Source of the DNA: a virus
IMG/VR virus record: IMGVR_UViG_3300028829_004553
Span: 1-38,868 of that record
Direction: 5' to 3' (one strand)
Length of the DNA: 38,868 nt
The notes below the pieces were generated by a model. It had not been told where the DNA came from, did not search any database, and saw nothing but the letters and a program-made list of their open reading frames with translations. Position numbers and translations under genes: made by a program. Of this stretch, positions 24,724-33,033 are shown in pieces. Position 1 is the stretch's first letter. Every line of letters starts with the position of its first letter.

Positions 24724-25731
24724 ATGTCAGTATTTACAAGATTCGATAGACAAAACGATGTAGTTGAAAACCAAAAGGTAAAAGTATCAAGTGGTATTTT
24801 TAGTGGTGGGACAGGAACATTAACTTCGTTCTTTACAAGTTCTACACAAACCGCAACAGGTTCTTATTTGGATATCTTTCATCAAGACCCTGCATCAAGT
24901 CCATCAACAGCAGAAATACAATTTGATATTGGATATGCTCATTTTGGTGGAAGTGGTTCGGCAGGAAACACAACAAAGTTAACAACGGGTGGTAGAGAAA
25001 GTGCAGCAAATTATAGACAATTTGCAAATGTATTACTTCCACCATCTACTGAGAAATTTACTTTCACAAGTGCTCCAAGTGCATCAGAAGAATTTTACTT
25101 CGTAGCATTTAACAGAGCAAGAATGAGAGAAAAGATTGACCCAGGTAATTGGGAACTCAGATTAGGTAGCCATAAATTCATTGATGATAGTGGAGCAACA
25201 AATAATCCAACAGTCAATGAGGGTGGTAGAGTATTTAACATTGTTAGTGGTTCATTAGAAACTGGTGTTGGAGTTGTTAACACAGCAGCAGCAAGTCAAG
25301 CAGGTGGTGCGATTGGTTCCTTTTATCCTGATTTAGGAATCTTATTATTTAATCCAACCTACTTAGATGAGACTGTAGCATTTGGTACTGGTAGAAATGC
25401 CGATGCGTTTGCTAACAATCCAAGAAAGTTTTATAACAAAATTGTAGCAGCTAACTATTTCCAAGTTCGTAGAGAAGAGGAGATTAGTTCTACTAACTTC
25501 TTCTGTAGGGTACTAAACAAAGATTATAACTTTAGTGCAAACCCAACATTCTTTACAGGCTCAGATGGTGCTCTAACAAACTCAACATTCTTCAAAGACC
25601 CTAAAGTGTTTATTACACAAGTAGGTTTATACAATGATGAGAATGAGTTGTTAGCAGTTGCTAAGTTAAGTAAACCTATTTTGAAATCATATTCAAGGGA
25701 AGCTATAATAAAAGTTAAACTTGACTTCTAA
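24724..25731 (+). CDS. Virion structural protein, paralogue A (335 aa)
   Basis: 335 residues, beta-rich, Ser/Thr/Gly-rich, no signal peptide. The C terminus (FITQVGLYNDENELLAVAKL, SKPI, then KVKLDF) matches that of the next gene (VTTVGLYNDNNELLVIGKL, AKPI, VVRFDV). The two also have the same length, so they probably arose by duplication with strong divergence of the rest. A central YFVAFNRARMREKIDPGNWEL block is distinctive. Likely tail or baseplate-fibre component; GGAG precedes the ATG. Confidence 0.75.
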   Translation: MSVFTRFDRQNDVVENQKVKVSSGIFSGGTGTLTSFFTSSTQTATGSYLDIFHQDPASSPSTAEIQFDIGYAHFGGSGSAGNTTKLTTGGRESAANYRQFANVLLPPSTEKFTFTSAPSASEEFYFVAFNRARMREKIDPGNWELRLGSHKFIDDSGATNNPTVNEGGRVFNIVSGSLETGVGVVNTAAASQAGGAIGSFYPDLGILLFNPTYLDETVAFGTGRNADAFANNPRKFYNKIVAANYFQVRREEEISSTNFFCRVLNKDYNFSANPTFFTGSDGALTNSTFFKDPKVFITQVGLYNDENELLAVAKLSKPILKSYSREAIIKVKLDF

Positions 25732-25743
25732 GGGAATTTATAA

Positions 25744-26751
25744 ATGTTAAAAAACATTGACCCATCAGATAAGTCAATAAGACCATTCAAAGTTCATAAG
25801 AAATGGTTCTTAAATCAAAACGATAGTGGAAGTGGATTCTTACGCCTAAACGCTGAGAGTGGTTCACTATTTAATTTCAATACTGGAAGTGCTGCCTCAC
25901 AATCATTCGGTCGGTTTCATGGTAGTTCTTCCAAGTTTGAATATGGTACATATTATGATAGACCAAATTGGTTTAGTATAAAACATTTGTACTATGAAAA
26001 TCTTGAACCATACAGAACATTCGGTGGAAATAATTACCAAGTAGAAAAAAGAGAACTACATGGTAATGCAAAAATATTTACTATACCACAAGAACTATTT
26101 GGTGAAGAATTAAAACCAGGTAGTATTAATTTAGATGTAACGAATGGTGGAAAGACTTATCAATTAAGAGATGATGGTGATGGTAACATTTATGATTTTG
26201 CTCATTCAGCAAGTTACGCAGCTTATAAATCAAGTTCATTTGATAGAACACAAGGAATCATAGCAAACGGAAGTGGTTCACAAGTGGGTAATGCTTTTTA
26301 CTCACATGGATTAGTTGTACTTACAGATACAGGTTCATTACTAAATGCAGGTGATACTACATTTGATTTGAACTTTCAAGCAACACAAACAATTTACGAA
26401 TACGAATACTTGGTTACAATCGAACCAGGTGAATTTAACTTAATCACAAATAAATCTGCAACTGAAAATTTAAGTGGCAGTATAAATGTAGCAGAGGGTT
26501 CAACGGACATACACAAGTTCTTCGCACCTTCAGACCAACCAACAGGTGCAGGGACAGGAAGCTACAAAACATCTTACACACAAGCAAGTGGATATCAAGG
26601 GTTTGTATCACATTCAGATTTCAAACCATATGTAACGACAGTCGGTTTATACAATGATAACAATGAATTATTAGTTATTGGTAAATTGGCAAAACCTATC
26701 AAATTAGGTAACGATATCAATACTTCGATTGTTGTAAGATTTGATGTATAA
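25744..26751 (+). CDS. Virion structural protein, paralogue B (335 aa)
   Basis: 335 residues, the last gene of the virion operon. It shares the C-terminal strand-turn-strand pattern GLYND-NELL-KL-KPI with the preceding protein. The N-terminal two thirds are unlike it, with KKWFLNQNDSGSGFLRLN, NWFSIKHLYYEN and EKRELHGNAKIFTIPQELFGEELKPGSI. The GELKPGSI-type pattern occurs in other phage tail-surface proteins that share a C-terminal attachment domain. It may be an alternative tip protein on the same attachment point. No clear hairpin terminator follows. Confidence 0.75.
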   Translation: MLKNIDPSDKSIRPFKVHKKWFLNQNDSGSGFLRLNAESGSLFNFNTGSAASQSFGRFHGSSSKFEYGTYYDRPNWFSIKHLYYENLEPYRTFGGNNYQVEKRELHGNAKIFTIPQELFGEELKPGSINLDVTNGGKTYQLRDDGDGNIYDFAHSASYAAYKSSSFDRTQGIIANGSGSQVGNAFYSHGLVVLTDTGSLLNAGDTTFDLNFQATQTIYEYEYLVTIEPGEFNLITNKSATENLSGSINVAEGSTDIHKFFAPSDQPTGAGTGSYKTSYTQASGYQGFVSHSDFKPYVTTVGLYNDNNELLVIGKLAKPIKLGNDINTSIVVRFDV

Positions 26752-26772
26752 CACATCATTATTTTTTTATAT

Positions 26773-26787
26773 ATTATATTTATTATT
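26773..26787 (+). repeat. 15-base AT element, copy 2
   Basis: ATTATATTTATTATT, identical to 4416-4430, in the 111-base leader before the T9SS-cargo gene. Downstream in the same leader CCCAC (26809-26813) can pair with GTGGG (26821-26825) around seven bases, a small hairpin that might act as terminator remnant or leader structure. Confidence 0.45.
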
Positions 26788-26862
26788 GTGAATTAAGGCT
26801 ACACCAAACCCACCAATCGAGTGGGAGTTGACATAGATTAAAATAACTGAAAAGGAACTACG

Positions 26863-29514
26863 ATGAGATGGTTGATAATAGGCCTAATGTGGTTGGGTTT
26901 TGTCTTCCCACAAGAACCCGTCATTAGGATTATGCAAACTGGCACTTATGATACACCAGAGTATTGGTGGAGAGAAAGTGTTACGCATCAATTACAAACT
27001 TACTTAGCAGATGATAAAGATAATCCTGCTTTGTATAATAATAATTTTGATGCTTGGAGAGATAGTGTAATGACTATGGAAGTTACACTTGATGATGATG
27101 GTGCTGATGTTACTGCACTAAGATTAGATATTATTTTTGATAACGATATAATTGATTGGGATGATGAAGATACTGAAGTATTAAAAGGTTCATGGTTAAC
27201 TCAAGCAACTGAGGGTGATTCTACCGCAGGAGCTGATTATTCATATGAAGTTGTTCACTATTCCGATGTTGGATATATCGATTCTTTACAAACTGCTGAT
27301 AGTGAAAAATCAGAAGCTAATGCAAGATACGATTGGTTAAGAATTACAATGGTATCACACAATGGTGATGAATTTACTTTTGGTGGTGGAGAGGGTGTTC
27401 AAAAACAATTAGTAAAATTAAATTTTAAAATAGAAGATGTTGTGGATGATTTCAGTCCGCGTTCTTTTAGAGTACCAACATTATATGAGGGTGGTGAGGG
27501 ATACTACACTTATATAAGTGATGATTACTTATTAGATTACGATGTTTACATTGATGGTAATTATGGTACGGAAGAAACAGACCAAGGTGGTGCAAGAGGA
27601 GATATTTCTCTACATCCAAAACTTGTTGATGTTGAGGGATACTTTAGGTATGCACAAGATAATGCAATAACTAATGATAACACTTATCCTTATTGGAAGA
27701 TTAGATTTGAATTAGACCAAAGTAATCCAGATGAATACAATAGTTGGTACAACATTGAAGATATTGATAATGAAGCAAACTTAACTGATGAAACAACAAC
27801 CGATGATGTCATTGGTGATGATACATCTACATTTTGGTTTGATGATAAAGGAACTACTGCAGCACAAACGCTACCAGGTGAGGGTTTCTTAGGAGTAAGT
27901 TATTTTGATTCTACATACACAGATGATAGAGGATATTATAATATTCAGTTACCACGAAACCAAAAATATCGTATGTCATTTTATCCACCAGATGCTAGTG
28001 ATGATATTGAATCACATACACCATTAACATTGGATAGATATGGAATTACAAACATCAACGATGCTATTGCAGCATTTAATTTCCAAAGTAATAAGTTTAA
28101 ATCTGTTACAGGTGTAGATACACTAAACGCAGTTGAATACTTTATTGGTGATGTGGATGGAGATGATGTATTCCAATTAAATGATGCATATTTCTTATGG
28201 GCATACACAAGTGGTATCATTGATACATATGTTCACTTAAATGGTGATACACTACAGAGTTGGGCAACTATCGATACACTAAAAGAGGGTGGTGAACCAT
28301 TTCCTTATGGATACTATGAAGATTGGGGTAATCAAAGATATGAGTTTACTATATTCAAAGATGATGATTTTGACCAAGATACTACATTACAATTTGGACA
28401 GATTGAAGTTATCAATCCATTGATGGATGATATTCAGACTGGTTTAGATACCTTAGATATTGGTTTTGCTGGTGGTTCATCTACATATGGAAATGATGTT
28501 AATCCAGATTACACAATTGATAGTTTAGCATACTTCTTTACAGGAGATGTAAACGCAAGTGGTACTAAAGTAAAAGAAGCAGGTTCAACATCAGATGGTG
28601 ATGATTTCGATATTGAAGATGTAGGAAGTACTGATGGATACATTGATATAAATGGCGATACATATTATCGTTGGGGTAATGGTAACCCACCAAGTACTTG
28701 GGCAAACAAAATTGCATTTAATACACCTGATGTGTTTATGACATTACCTGCAGATTCCACAGTCAGAGTTCGTAGTGGTGATATTATTGAAGTACCATTC
28801 ACTCTAACACCAGAACAAGTAAATGTTGCTGGATTTGAGTTTGAAGTAGAATTTAATTCTAATGAATTAGAGTTTGTTGATATGAAGACTGGAAACTTAC
28901 CAGGGCCGTGGTTCACTTATGTGAATGTACACGAACCAATACAAGGTAAACAGAAAGTATCATTTGGTGGTATGGATTATTCACCAGGTAACGCACCACA
29001 AACTTATTGGATAGATAGTCAGATAAATGCTCTAACATTATTATTCAGAGCAGATTTTCCTGATGCAGAGTGGACAGAAGCACCTGTAAACTTCGTTGAT
29101 AAATATGCTGCTGGTAATCCAAGTGGTCAAGATTTATTAGTGAGTAGACAGAGTGGTAAAGTGATGGTATGGAATAAATATTGGGCATTCGGTGGTGGAG
29201 AACCAGAAGAGAATGAGCTAACTTATAACTATCCAAATCCATTTAGAGAAAATACAAGATTCCAATTTTATGTTGAAGAGTTGTCAGATGTAAAACTTTA
29301 CATACTAAACTCTAATGGACAATATGTTGGAACATTGTTAGATGAGAGTGTAGAACCAGGTATACACACATTTGATTTTTCAAATGAACCAAGTGTTTGG
29401 TTACCTGAAGTTAGTGTTTATCAAGAACACCAAACTTTAGAACCAGGTGTTTATATATTTGTTTTACAGAGTGGAAATAAAATTAAGGCCAATAAATTTA
29501 CGGTCGTTAAATAA
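26863..29514 (+). CDS. Secreted T9SS cargo protein with cohesin- and dockerin-like parts
   Basis: 883 residues. The N-terminal signal peptide MRWLIIGLMWLGFVFPQ probably cleaves near residue 16. Residues 68-192 and 622-768 look like cohesin-type beta-sandwiches (ALRLDIIFDNDIIDW; VAGFEFEVEFNSNELEFVDM, ALTLLFRADF). Residues 397-451 contain dockerin-like helices and a calcium loop, GDVDGDDVFQLNDAYF. The C terminus (about 785-883) is a T9SS type A sorting domain: NYPNPF (789-794), VKLYILNSNGQYVGTLLD, EPGVYIFVLQSG, KFTVVK. In FCB bacteria such a tail sends proteins through the outer membrane and anchors them on the surface. The next gene encodes a PorV/Q-like protein. Role in the phage cycle unknown. 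Confidence 0.85.
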   Translation: MRWLIIGLMWLGFVFPQEPVIRIMQTGTYDTPEYWWRESVTHQLQTYLADDKDNPALYNNNFDAWRDSVMTMEVTLDDDGADVTALRLDIIFDNDIIDWDDEDTEVLKGSWLTQATEGDSTAGADYSYEVVHYSDVGYIDSLQTADSEKSEANARYDWLRITMVSHNGDEFTFGGGEGVQKQLVKLNFKIEDVVDDFSPRSFRVPTLYEGGEGYYTYISDDYLLDYDVYIDGNYGTEETDQGGARGDISLHPKLVDVEGYFRYAQDNAITNDNTYPYWKIRFELDQSNPDEYNSWYNIEDIDNEANLTDETTTDDVIGDDTSTFWFDDKGTTAAQTLPGEGFLGVSYFDSTYTDDRGYYNIQLPRNQKYRMSFYPPDASDDIESHTPLTLDRYGITNINDAIAAFNFQSNKFKSVTGVDTLNAVEYFIGDVDGDDVFQLNDAYFLWAYTSGIIDTYVHLNGDTLQSWATIDTLKEGGEPFPYGYYEDWGNQRYEFTIFKDDDFDQDTTLQFGQIEVINPLMDDIQTGLDTLDIGFAGGSSTYGNDVNPDYTIDSLAYFFTGDVNASGTKVKEAGSTSDGDDFDIEDVGSTDGYIDINGDTYYRWGNGNPPSTWANKIAFNTPDVFMTLPADSTVRVRSGDIIEVPFTLTPEQVNVAGFEFEVEFNSNELEFVDMKTGNLPGPWFTYVNVHEPIQGKQKVSFGGMDYSPGNAPQTYWIDSQINALTLLFRADFPDAEWTEAPVNFVDKYAAGNPSGQDLLVSRQSGKVMVWNKYWAFGGGEPEENELTYNYPNPFRENTRFQFYVEELSDVKLYILNSNGQYVGTLLDESVEPGIHTFDFSNEPSVWLPEVSVYQEHQTLEPGVYIFVLQSGNKIKANKFTVVK

Positions 29515-29525
29515 GAGGATAGATA

Positions 29526-30392
29526 ATGAAAAAAGTAATATTAGGTTTGTTGTTTGTAACTTCTCTATTTGGACAGGTTAATCGTGTATTAACGATATCA
29601 CCATCTGCAGAAGAAACAACATTGGGAAACCAATCACTTGCGTTTAGAAATCCCGCAAAAAACCATTTCAATCTTGATACTACAACCAATGTAAGTTTTA
29701 CAAATGTACAATGGTTAAAGAATATCGTAGATGATATGGGATATAACTATATTGATGTAAGATGGAAGAGTTTTGGCTTTAACCTTTTACACTTTGATTA
29801 CGGAGAACAGAAATCGACTGATTTATATGGAACAGTCAATGGTTCGTTTGCACCAACAACCACCAAACTCGGAGTGAGTTGGGGTACACCTTTATATTAT
29901 AAGGGTAATAAGTTGGATAGTGTATCAATAGGTGTAGAGGGTAAAGTAGTCTTTCACGATTTATATACAGAAAAAACTGATGGTATGTTATTCGATGTTG
30001 GTATTCACATGGATGATTTTTGGAAAAAATTAGATATGGATATTATGATTGCTAATGTCGGTATAATGACTAAGATGAATGGATATGAAATTGAGATTCC
30101 AACAAGTTTGAATGTAGGTGTAAAAATACCTATTAATAATTGGGATATTTATAATCAATGGAATATTTATAGTGGATACTATACTATGGGACAAGGTTTA
30201 TCATATAACTTAAAAGATATGTTTTGGTTCAGAGCAGGATATTATAGTGATGTAGACCATCAGTTGAATTATCCATCAATAGGTATGGGATTCGAGTATG
30301 ATAAATACAATGTTGGATTAGGATTTATATCAGGTGATGATACACATCCATTGAAAGATTCAATGTTACTAACTATTAATGTGGAGATATAG
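29526..30392 (+). CDS. PorV/PorQ-like outer-membrane protein (T9SS-associated family)
   Basis: 288 residues. Signal peptide MKKVILGLLFVTSLFGQ, then the family opening SAEETTLGNQSLAFRNPAKN (compare 'LG...ALxNPA'), NVSFTNVQWLKNIVDDMGYNYIDVRW and a run of alternating strands to a terminal barrel strand (LLTINVEI). PorV/PorQ-family barrels carry T9SS cargo to the surface-attachment complex. The match is by pattern, so another FadL-like barrel cannot be excluded. It lies 11 bases after the cargo gene with its own ribosome site, so the two are co-transcribed. Confidence 0.65.
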   Translation: MKKVILGLLFVTSLFGQVNRVLTISPSAEETTLGNQSLAFRNPAKNHFNLDTTTNVSFTNVQWLKNIVDDMGYNYIDVRWKSFGFNLLHFDYGEQKSTDLYGTVNGSFAPTTTKLGVSWGTPLYYKGNKLDSVSIGVEGKVVFHDLYTEKTDGMLFDVGIHMDDFWKKLDMDIMIANVGIMTKMNGYEIEIPTSLNVGVKIPINNWDIYNQWNIYSGYYTMGQGLSYNLKDMFWFRAGYYSDVDHQLNYPSIGMGFEYDKYNVGLGFISGDDTHPLKDSMLLTINVEI

Positions 30393-30393
30393 T

Positions 30394-30453
30394 ATGTGTG
30401 ATTGTAAAGAATGTAAATGTGAGAGTTGTAATTGCTCTTGCTGTGAATGTTAA
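30394..30453 (+). CDS. 19-residue cysteine-rich microprotein
   Basis: ATG at 30394 opens MCDCKECKCESCNCSCCEC: nine Cys in 19 residues, as CxC, CxxC and CC pairs, the ligand pattern of metallothioneins. GGAG (30383-30386) lies seven bases before the ATG, and the frame starts one base after the TAG of the PorV/Q-like gene. It ends two bases before the AAGGAG of the next gene, so it exactly fills the gap. It is very short, so it could be a leader peptide instead, but random sequence would rarely give this composition. Confidence 0.6.
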   Translation: MCDCKECKCESCNCSCCEC

Positions 30454-30468
30454 TTAAGGAGAAATAAA

Positions 30469-30849
30469 ATGGCAAAGGATATAGAACAAGCTATTGAAGA
30501 AGTCAAAGGAAAAAAGTTCGGAGTATCAATTAACAATATTATTGCTATTGTTACTTTTCTTTCTACCGCAATTGCTGGGTGGTATAGTTTTACTGGCCGC
30601 ATTGATTCATTGGAAGAAGTAGTACAAGGATTTGCAGAAGCAAGTGATATAGAAATTGTAACCAATAACTTTGAAAATATTGATGAAGAATTAAAATATC
30701 TACGAGAAAAAGTAGATGGATTAAAAACGCCAAAAGTAAAATCATATGATGGAGATATAATTAAACTACAGAATGAGATTGATAAATTAAATGGTGAGAT
30801 TGAACGATTGGAAAAACTACTGAAAGACCCGTTATCGGATTTCAGATAA
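30469..30849 (+). CDS. Membrane-anchored coiled-coil protein (126 aa)
   Basis: A charged N-terminal helix (1-17), one membrane helix (about 22-42, NNIIAIVTFLSTAIAGWYSF), then a long acidic coiled coil (about 45-122) broken by a KTPKVKSYDG linker. This could be a single-pass inner-membrane or spanin-like protein. AAGGAG (30456-30461) precedes the ATG. It lies inside the envelope module, between the Cys-rich peptide and the CsgG-like lipoprotein. Confidence 0.7.
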   Translation: MAKDIEQAIEEVKGKKFGVSINNIIAIVTFLSTAIAGWYSFTGRIDSLEEVVQGFAEASDIEIVTNNFENIDEELKYLREKVDGLKTPKVKSYDGDIIKLQNEIDKLNGEIERLEKLLKDPLSDFR

Positions 30850-30862
30850 ATAGGAGATAAAA

Positions 30863-31504
30863 ATGAATAAGATATTCTCAATATTGTTTTTAATAGGTTT
30901 ATACGGATGTGCAGCATCAGTATCAACGGAACAATATGTTGGTGAGTATGAGAAACAGAAATCATTAGATGAAATTGAAATAACTAAAGTTGATAATCTA
31001 AAGATTTTGGATGTTAAATTTAATAAAGAACTTGAAGAACAATATCCAGAACTTGGAAATAAACGAGTTGCATTTGGGTTAAACCAAGAACTTGCAAATG
31101 TTATTTCTTACATTGGAAGATTTAATCTTGTTGAGGGAGATAGAGATGTACAATTATCTATCATCAACGATTTAAAAGCCAACGAAGCAAAAATAGAGAA
31201 AACCAAGTACACTGCGTATGTAACTATTTATGATTTTGCTGTTAACTTACAAGAAGATATCAAGAGTGGGAAAGTTCAAACAATAAACGAAACTATTGTT
31301 GGTATTCAAGTTAAAGTAATCAATAATGAAAATACTCAGTATGTGGTTGGTAGTGGTCAAGGAAGAGCTTCCACAATAGGTCAAGGATTCCTAAAAAATC
31401 CAAATATGGAATGGAATCAGAGTTCTTTAAGTTCCGCCTCAAATAAGGCAATGGAAACTGCGGTTGTAAATGTAATTAAAGCAATAGACCGTAGAGGTTG
31501 GTAG
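30863..31504 (+). CDS. CsgG-like outer-membrane lipoprotein
   Basis: 213 residues. Signal and lipobox MNKIFSILFLIGLYGCAAS put the lipidated Cys at about 16. The rest follows the CsgG/curli-assembly fold: NKRVAFGLNQELANVISYIGRFNLVEGD (N-terminal helix/strand), TAYVTIYDFAVNL, ETIVGIQVKVINNENTQYVVGSGQGRAS, and final helix SNKAMETAVVNVIKAI. CsgG family members form outer-membrane secretion pores or regulate peptidoglycan enzymes (LpoB). Homology is by pattern. AGGAG precedes the ATG; it is in the same operon as the PorV/Q-like and second CsgG-like genes. Confidence 0.65.
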   Translation: MNKIFSILFLIGLYGCAASVSTEQYVGEYEKQKSLDEIEITKVDNLKILDVKFNKELEEQYPELGNKRVAFGLNQELANVISYIGRFNLVEGDRDVQLSIINDLKANEAKIEKTKYTAYVTIYDFAVNLQEDIKSGKVQTINETIVGIQVKVINNENTQYVVGSGQGRASTIGQGFLKNPNMEWNQSSLSSASNKAMETAVVNVIKAIDRRGW

Positions 31505-31509
31505 AATGA

Positions 31510-32496
31510 ATGTGGCAGAGAGTATTAATAGTTATAGGATTATTCTGTAGTTTACTCTCTGCACAAGGTTTTTTTTATAATTATGTTGACCCTTGTAATC
31601 AGACGATTGTAAGAAATAACTATAGGGTACAACAAGATGGAAATGGATTCTATGTTTCCTACTATAATAAATCAAGATTTTTTACATTAGAAGAAGTTCT
31701 TGCAGGAGAACTTGAATTATGGGCAGAGAATGTATACAATGATTTCGAAGATTTATTTCCTTGTGCAGTAAGAGTTGCTGAAGAGATTTTGGCGAGTGCA
31801 CTTGCACAAAATGCTACAGAACAATTTAGTAAAGGTGATATAAGTAACCAACCATCACAAGTAAATTATGCTATAAAAAGTTCACCAAGTGTGGATAGTA
31901 GTTGGGTTACCACATTTAATAGTGTGTACACAAGAACATCATTTGATGGTAAGAGTAGGTACGATGGTAATTTCTCATTCACCGATGACTTCACACGATT
32001 TAGTGGTACTTACGGACAAGGTATTAACTTTATTTCGAAGAAGCAGAATCAAGTGATAAGTGGTACGGGTGTAGCATTTGAAACATTTGAGGGGTGGGAT
32101 TGGTTAGTATCTACCTCTTATGCAAAATCTCTGATTAAACCACAATCAGAAGTTATTGTACTAACCACAAGTTTTGGAAGTGTAAGTGATAATACATTTG
32201 GAAACCTTTCAGTATTACATGGTATGGTGATTCCAATTGATTTAAAGATGATTAAGTTTACATTTGCAAACTATACATCTTACACATTACTTAGATATTA
32301 TGGTGGATTAAATCGAGATTCTCAATATTTATTACTGAGAAGTCCAATTATGTTCTTTCCAACTATTTCCGCAGACTGGAAATTAGGACAGGCATTCACC
32401 TTTAATGTAGGTGTGAGTTTTGGATTTAACACGGTCGTGAATGACTATGGTGAAAGAGGAAAATCTTTCAGTATACTATTTGGGACTTACTTTTAA
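31510..32496 (+). CDS. Outer-membrane beta-barrel-like protein (328 aa)
   Basis: 328 residues with signal peptide MWQRVLIVIGLFCSLLSAQ. About 20-110 is a helical plug-like region (LEEVLAGELELWAENVYNDFEDLF), then many alternating strands (DGNFSFTDDFTRFSG, GWDWLVSTSYAKSL, EVIVLTTSFGSV, TFNVGVSFGF) to a terminal FSILFGTYF with aromatic last residue, as in barrel proteins recognised by the BAM machinery. The ATG is at 31510, five bases after the lipoprotein stop. Function unknown; it may be a pore or exclusion protein on the host surface. Confidence 0.68.
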   Translation: MWQRVLIVIGLFCSLLSAQGFFYNYVDPCNQTIVRNNYRVQQDGNGFYVSYYNKSRFFTLEEVLAGELELWAENVYNDFEDLFPCAVRVAEEILASALAQNATEQFSKGDISNQPSQVNYAIKSSPSVDSSWVTTFNSVYTRTSFDGKSRYDGNFSFTDDFTRFSGTYGQGINFISKKQNQVISGTGVAFETFEGWDWLVSTSYAKSLIKPQSEVIVLTTSFGSVSDNTFGNLSVLHGMVIPIDLKMIKFTFANYTSYTLLRYYGGLNRDSQYLLLRSPIMFFPTISADWKLGQAFTFNVGVSFGFNTVVNDYGERGKSFSILFGTYF

Positions 32497-32506
32497 GGAG
32501 AAGAAA

Positions 32507-33025
32507 ATGAAAAAACTGATTATGATATTGTTAATGATGGGATTTGGTTTTTCACAAGATTTACCAAAGCCAGTTGTTGTTGGTGAAGACCTCGATTGGC
32601 CTACATTGAAAGTATCACAATTCGTAAAAACCGATGAATCAATTGGTGTTGCTGATAGTAGAGTTACTATGGGTATTAAACAATTAGTTGAGGAATCATT
32701 TCAAAATACAAGGTATCGTTTAGTTGAAGATGATAATGCAGATTTTACTGCTAATGTAGAAGTACTTTATATTGGTAAACCAAATGAAGCATTTAGTATT
32801 ATTGGATTATTTAACAGAAGAAATCAAAAAACACAAGTTAATCTTCATGTTAATTTAGTCAATAATCTTGAGGGAACACAAAAAATATTTCGTGGGACTG
32901 GTGAGATAGAAACTAATGTAACTGCTACTGGATTACAAATCGAGGAAGAAGCAGACTTTGGAAATACTGAGTTGGGTGGTGCAATTAGAAAAGCCATCAA
33001 TGATGCTGTAAATAGTGTTGAATAG
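32507..33025 (+). CDS. Periplasmic CsgG-like protein
   Basis: 172 residues. Signal peptide MKKLIMILLMMGFGFSQ, no lipobox Cys. The body shows the CsgG/LpoB pattern: KQLVEESFQNTRYRLVEDDNADFTANVEVLYIG, TQVNLHVNLVNNLEGTQKIFRGTGEIETN, and terminal helix GGAIRKAINDAVNSV. The ATG at 32507 is chosen over the upstream ATG at 32441 because AAGGAG (32495-32500) and a proper signal peptide follow it, and it starts after the preceding stop. With the lipoprotein at 30863 it makes two CsgG-like genes in the same module. Confidence 0.6.
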   Translation: MKKLIMILLMMGFGFSQDLPKPVVVGEDLDWPTLKVSQFVKTDESIGVADSRVTMGIKQLVEESFQNTRYRLVEDDNADFTANVEVLYIGKPNEAFSIIGLFNRRNQKTQVNLHVNLVNNLEGTQKIFRGTGEIETNVTATGLQIEEEADFGNTELGGAIRKAINDAVNSVE

Positions 33026-33033
33026 GAGTTAAT

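Noticed and set aside
26828-26833. TTGACA resembling a -35 box before the T9SS-cargo gene
   Set aside because: No -10-like sequence follows at 16-18 bases, so it is probably chance.
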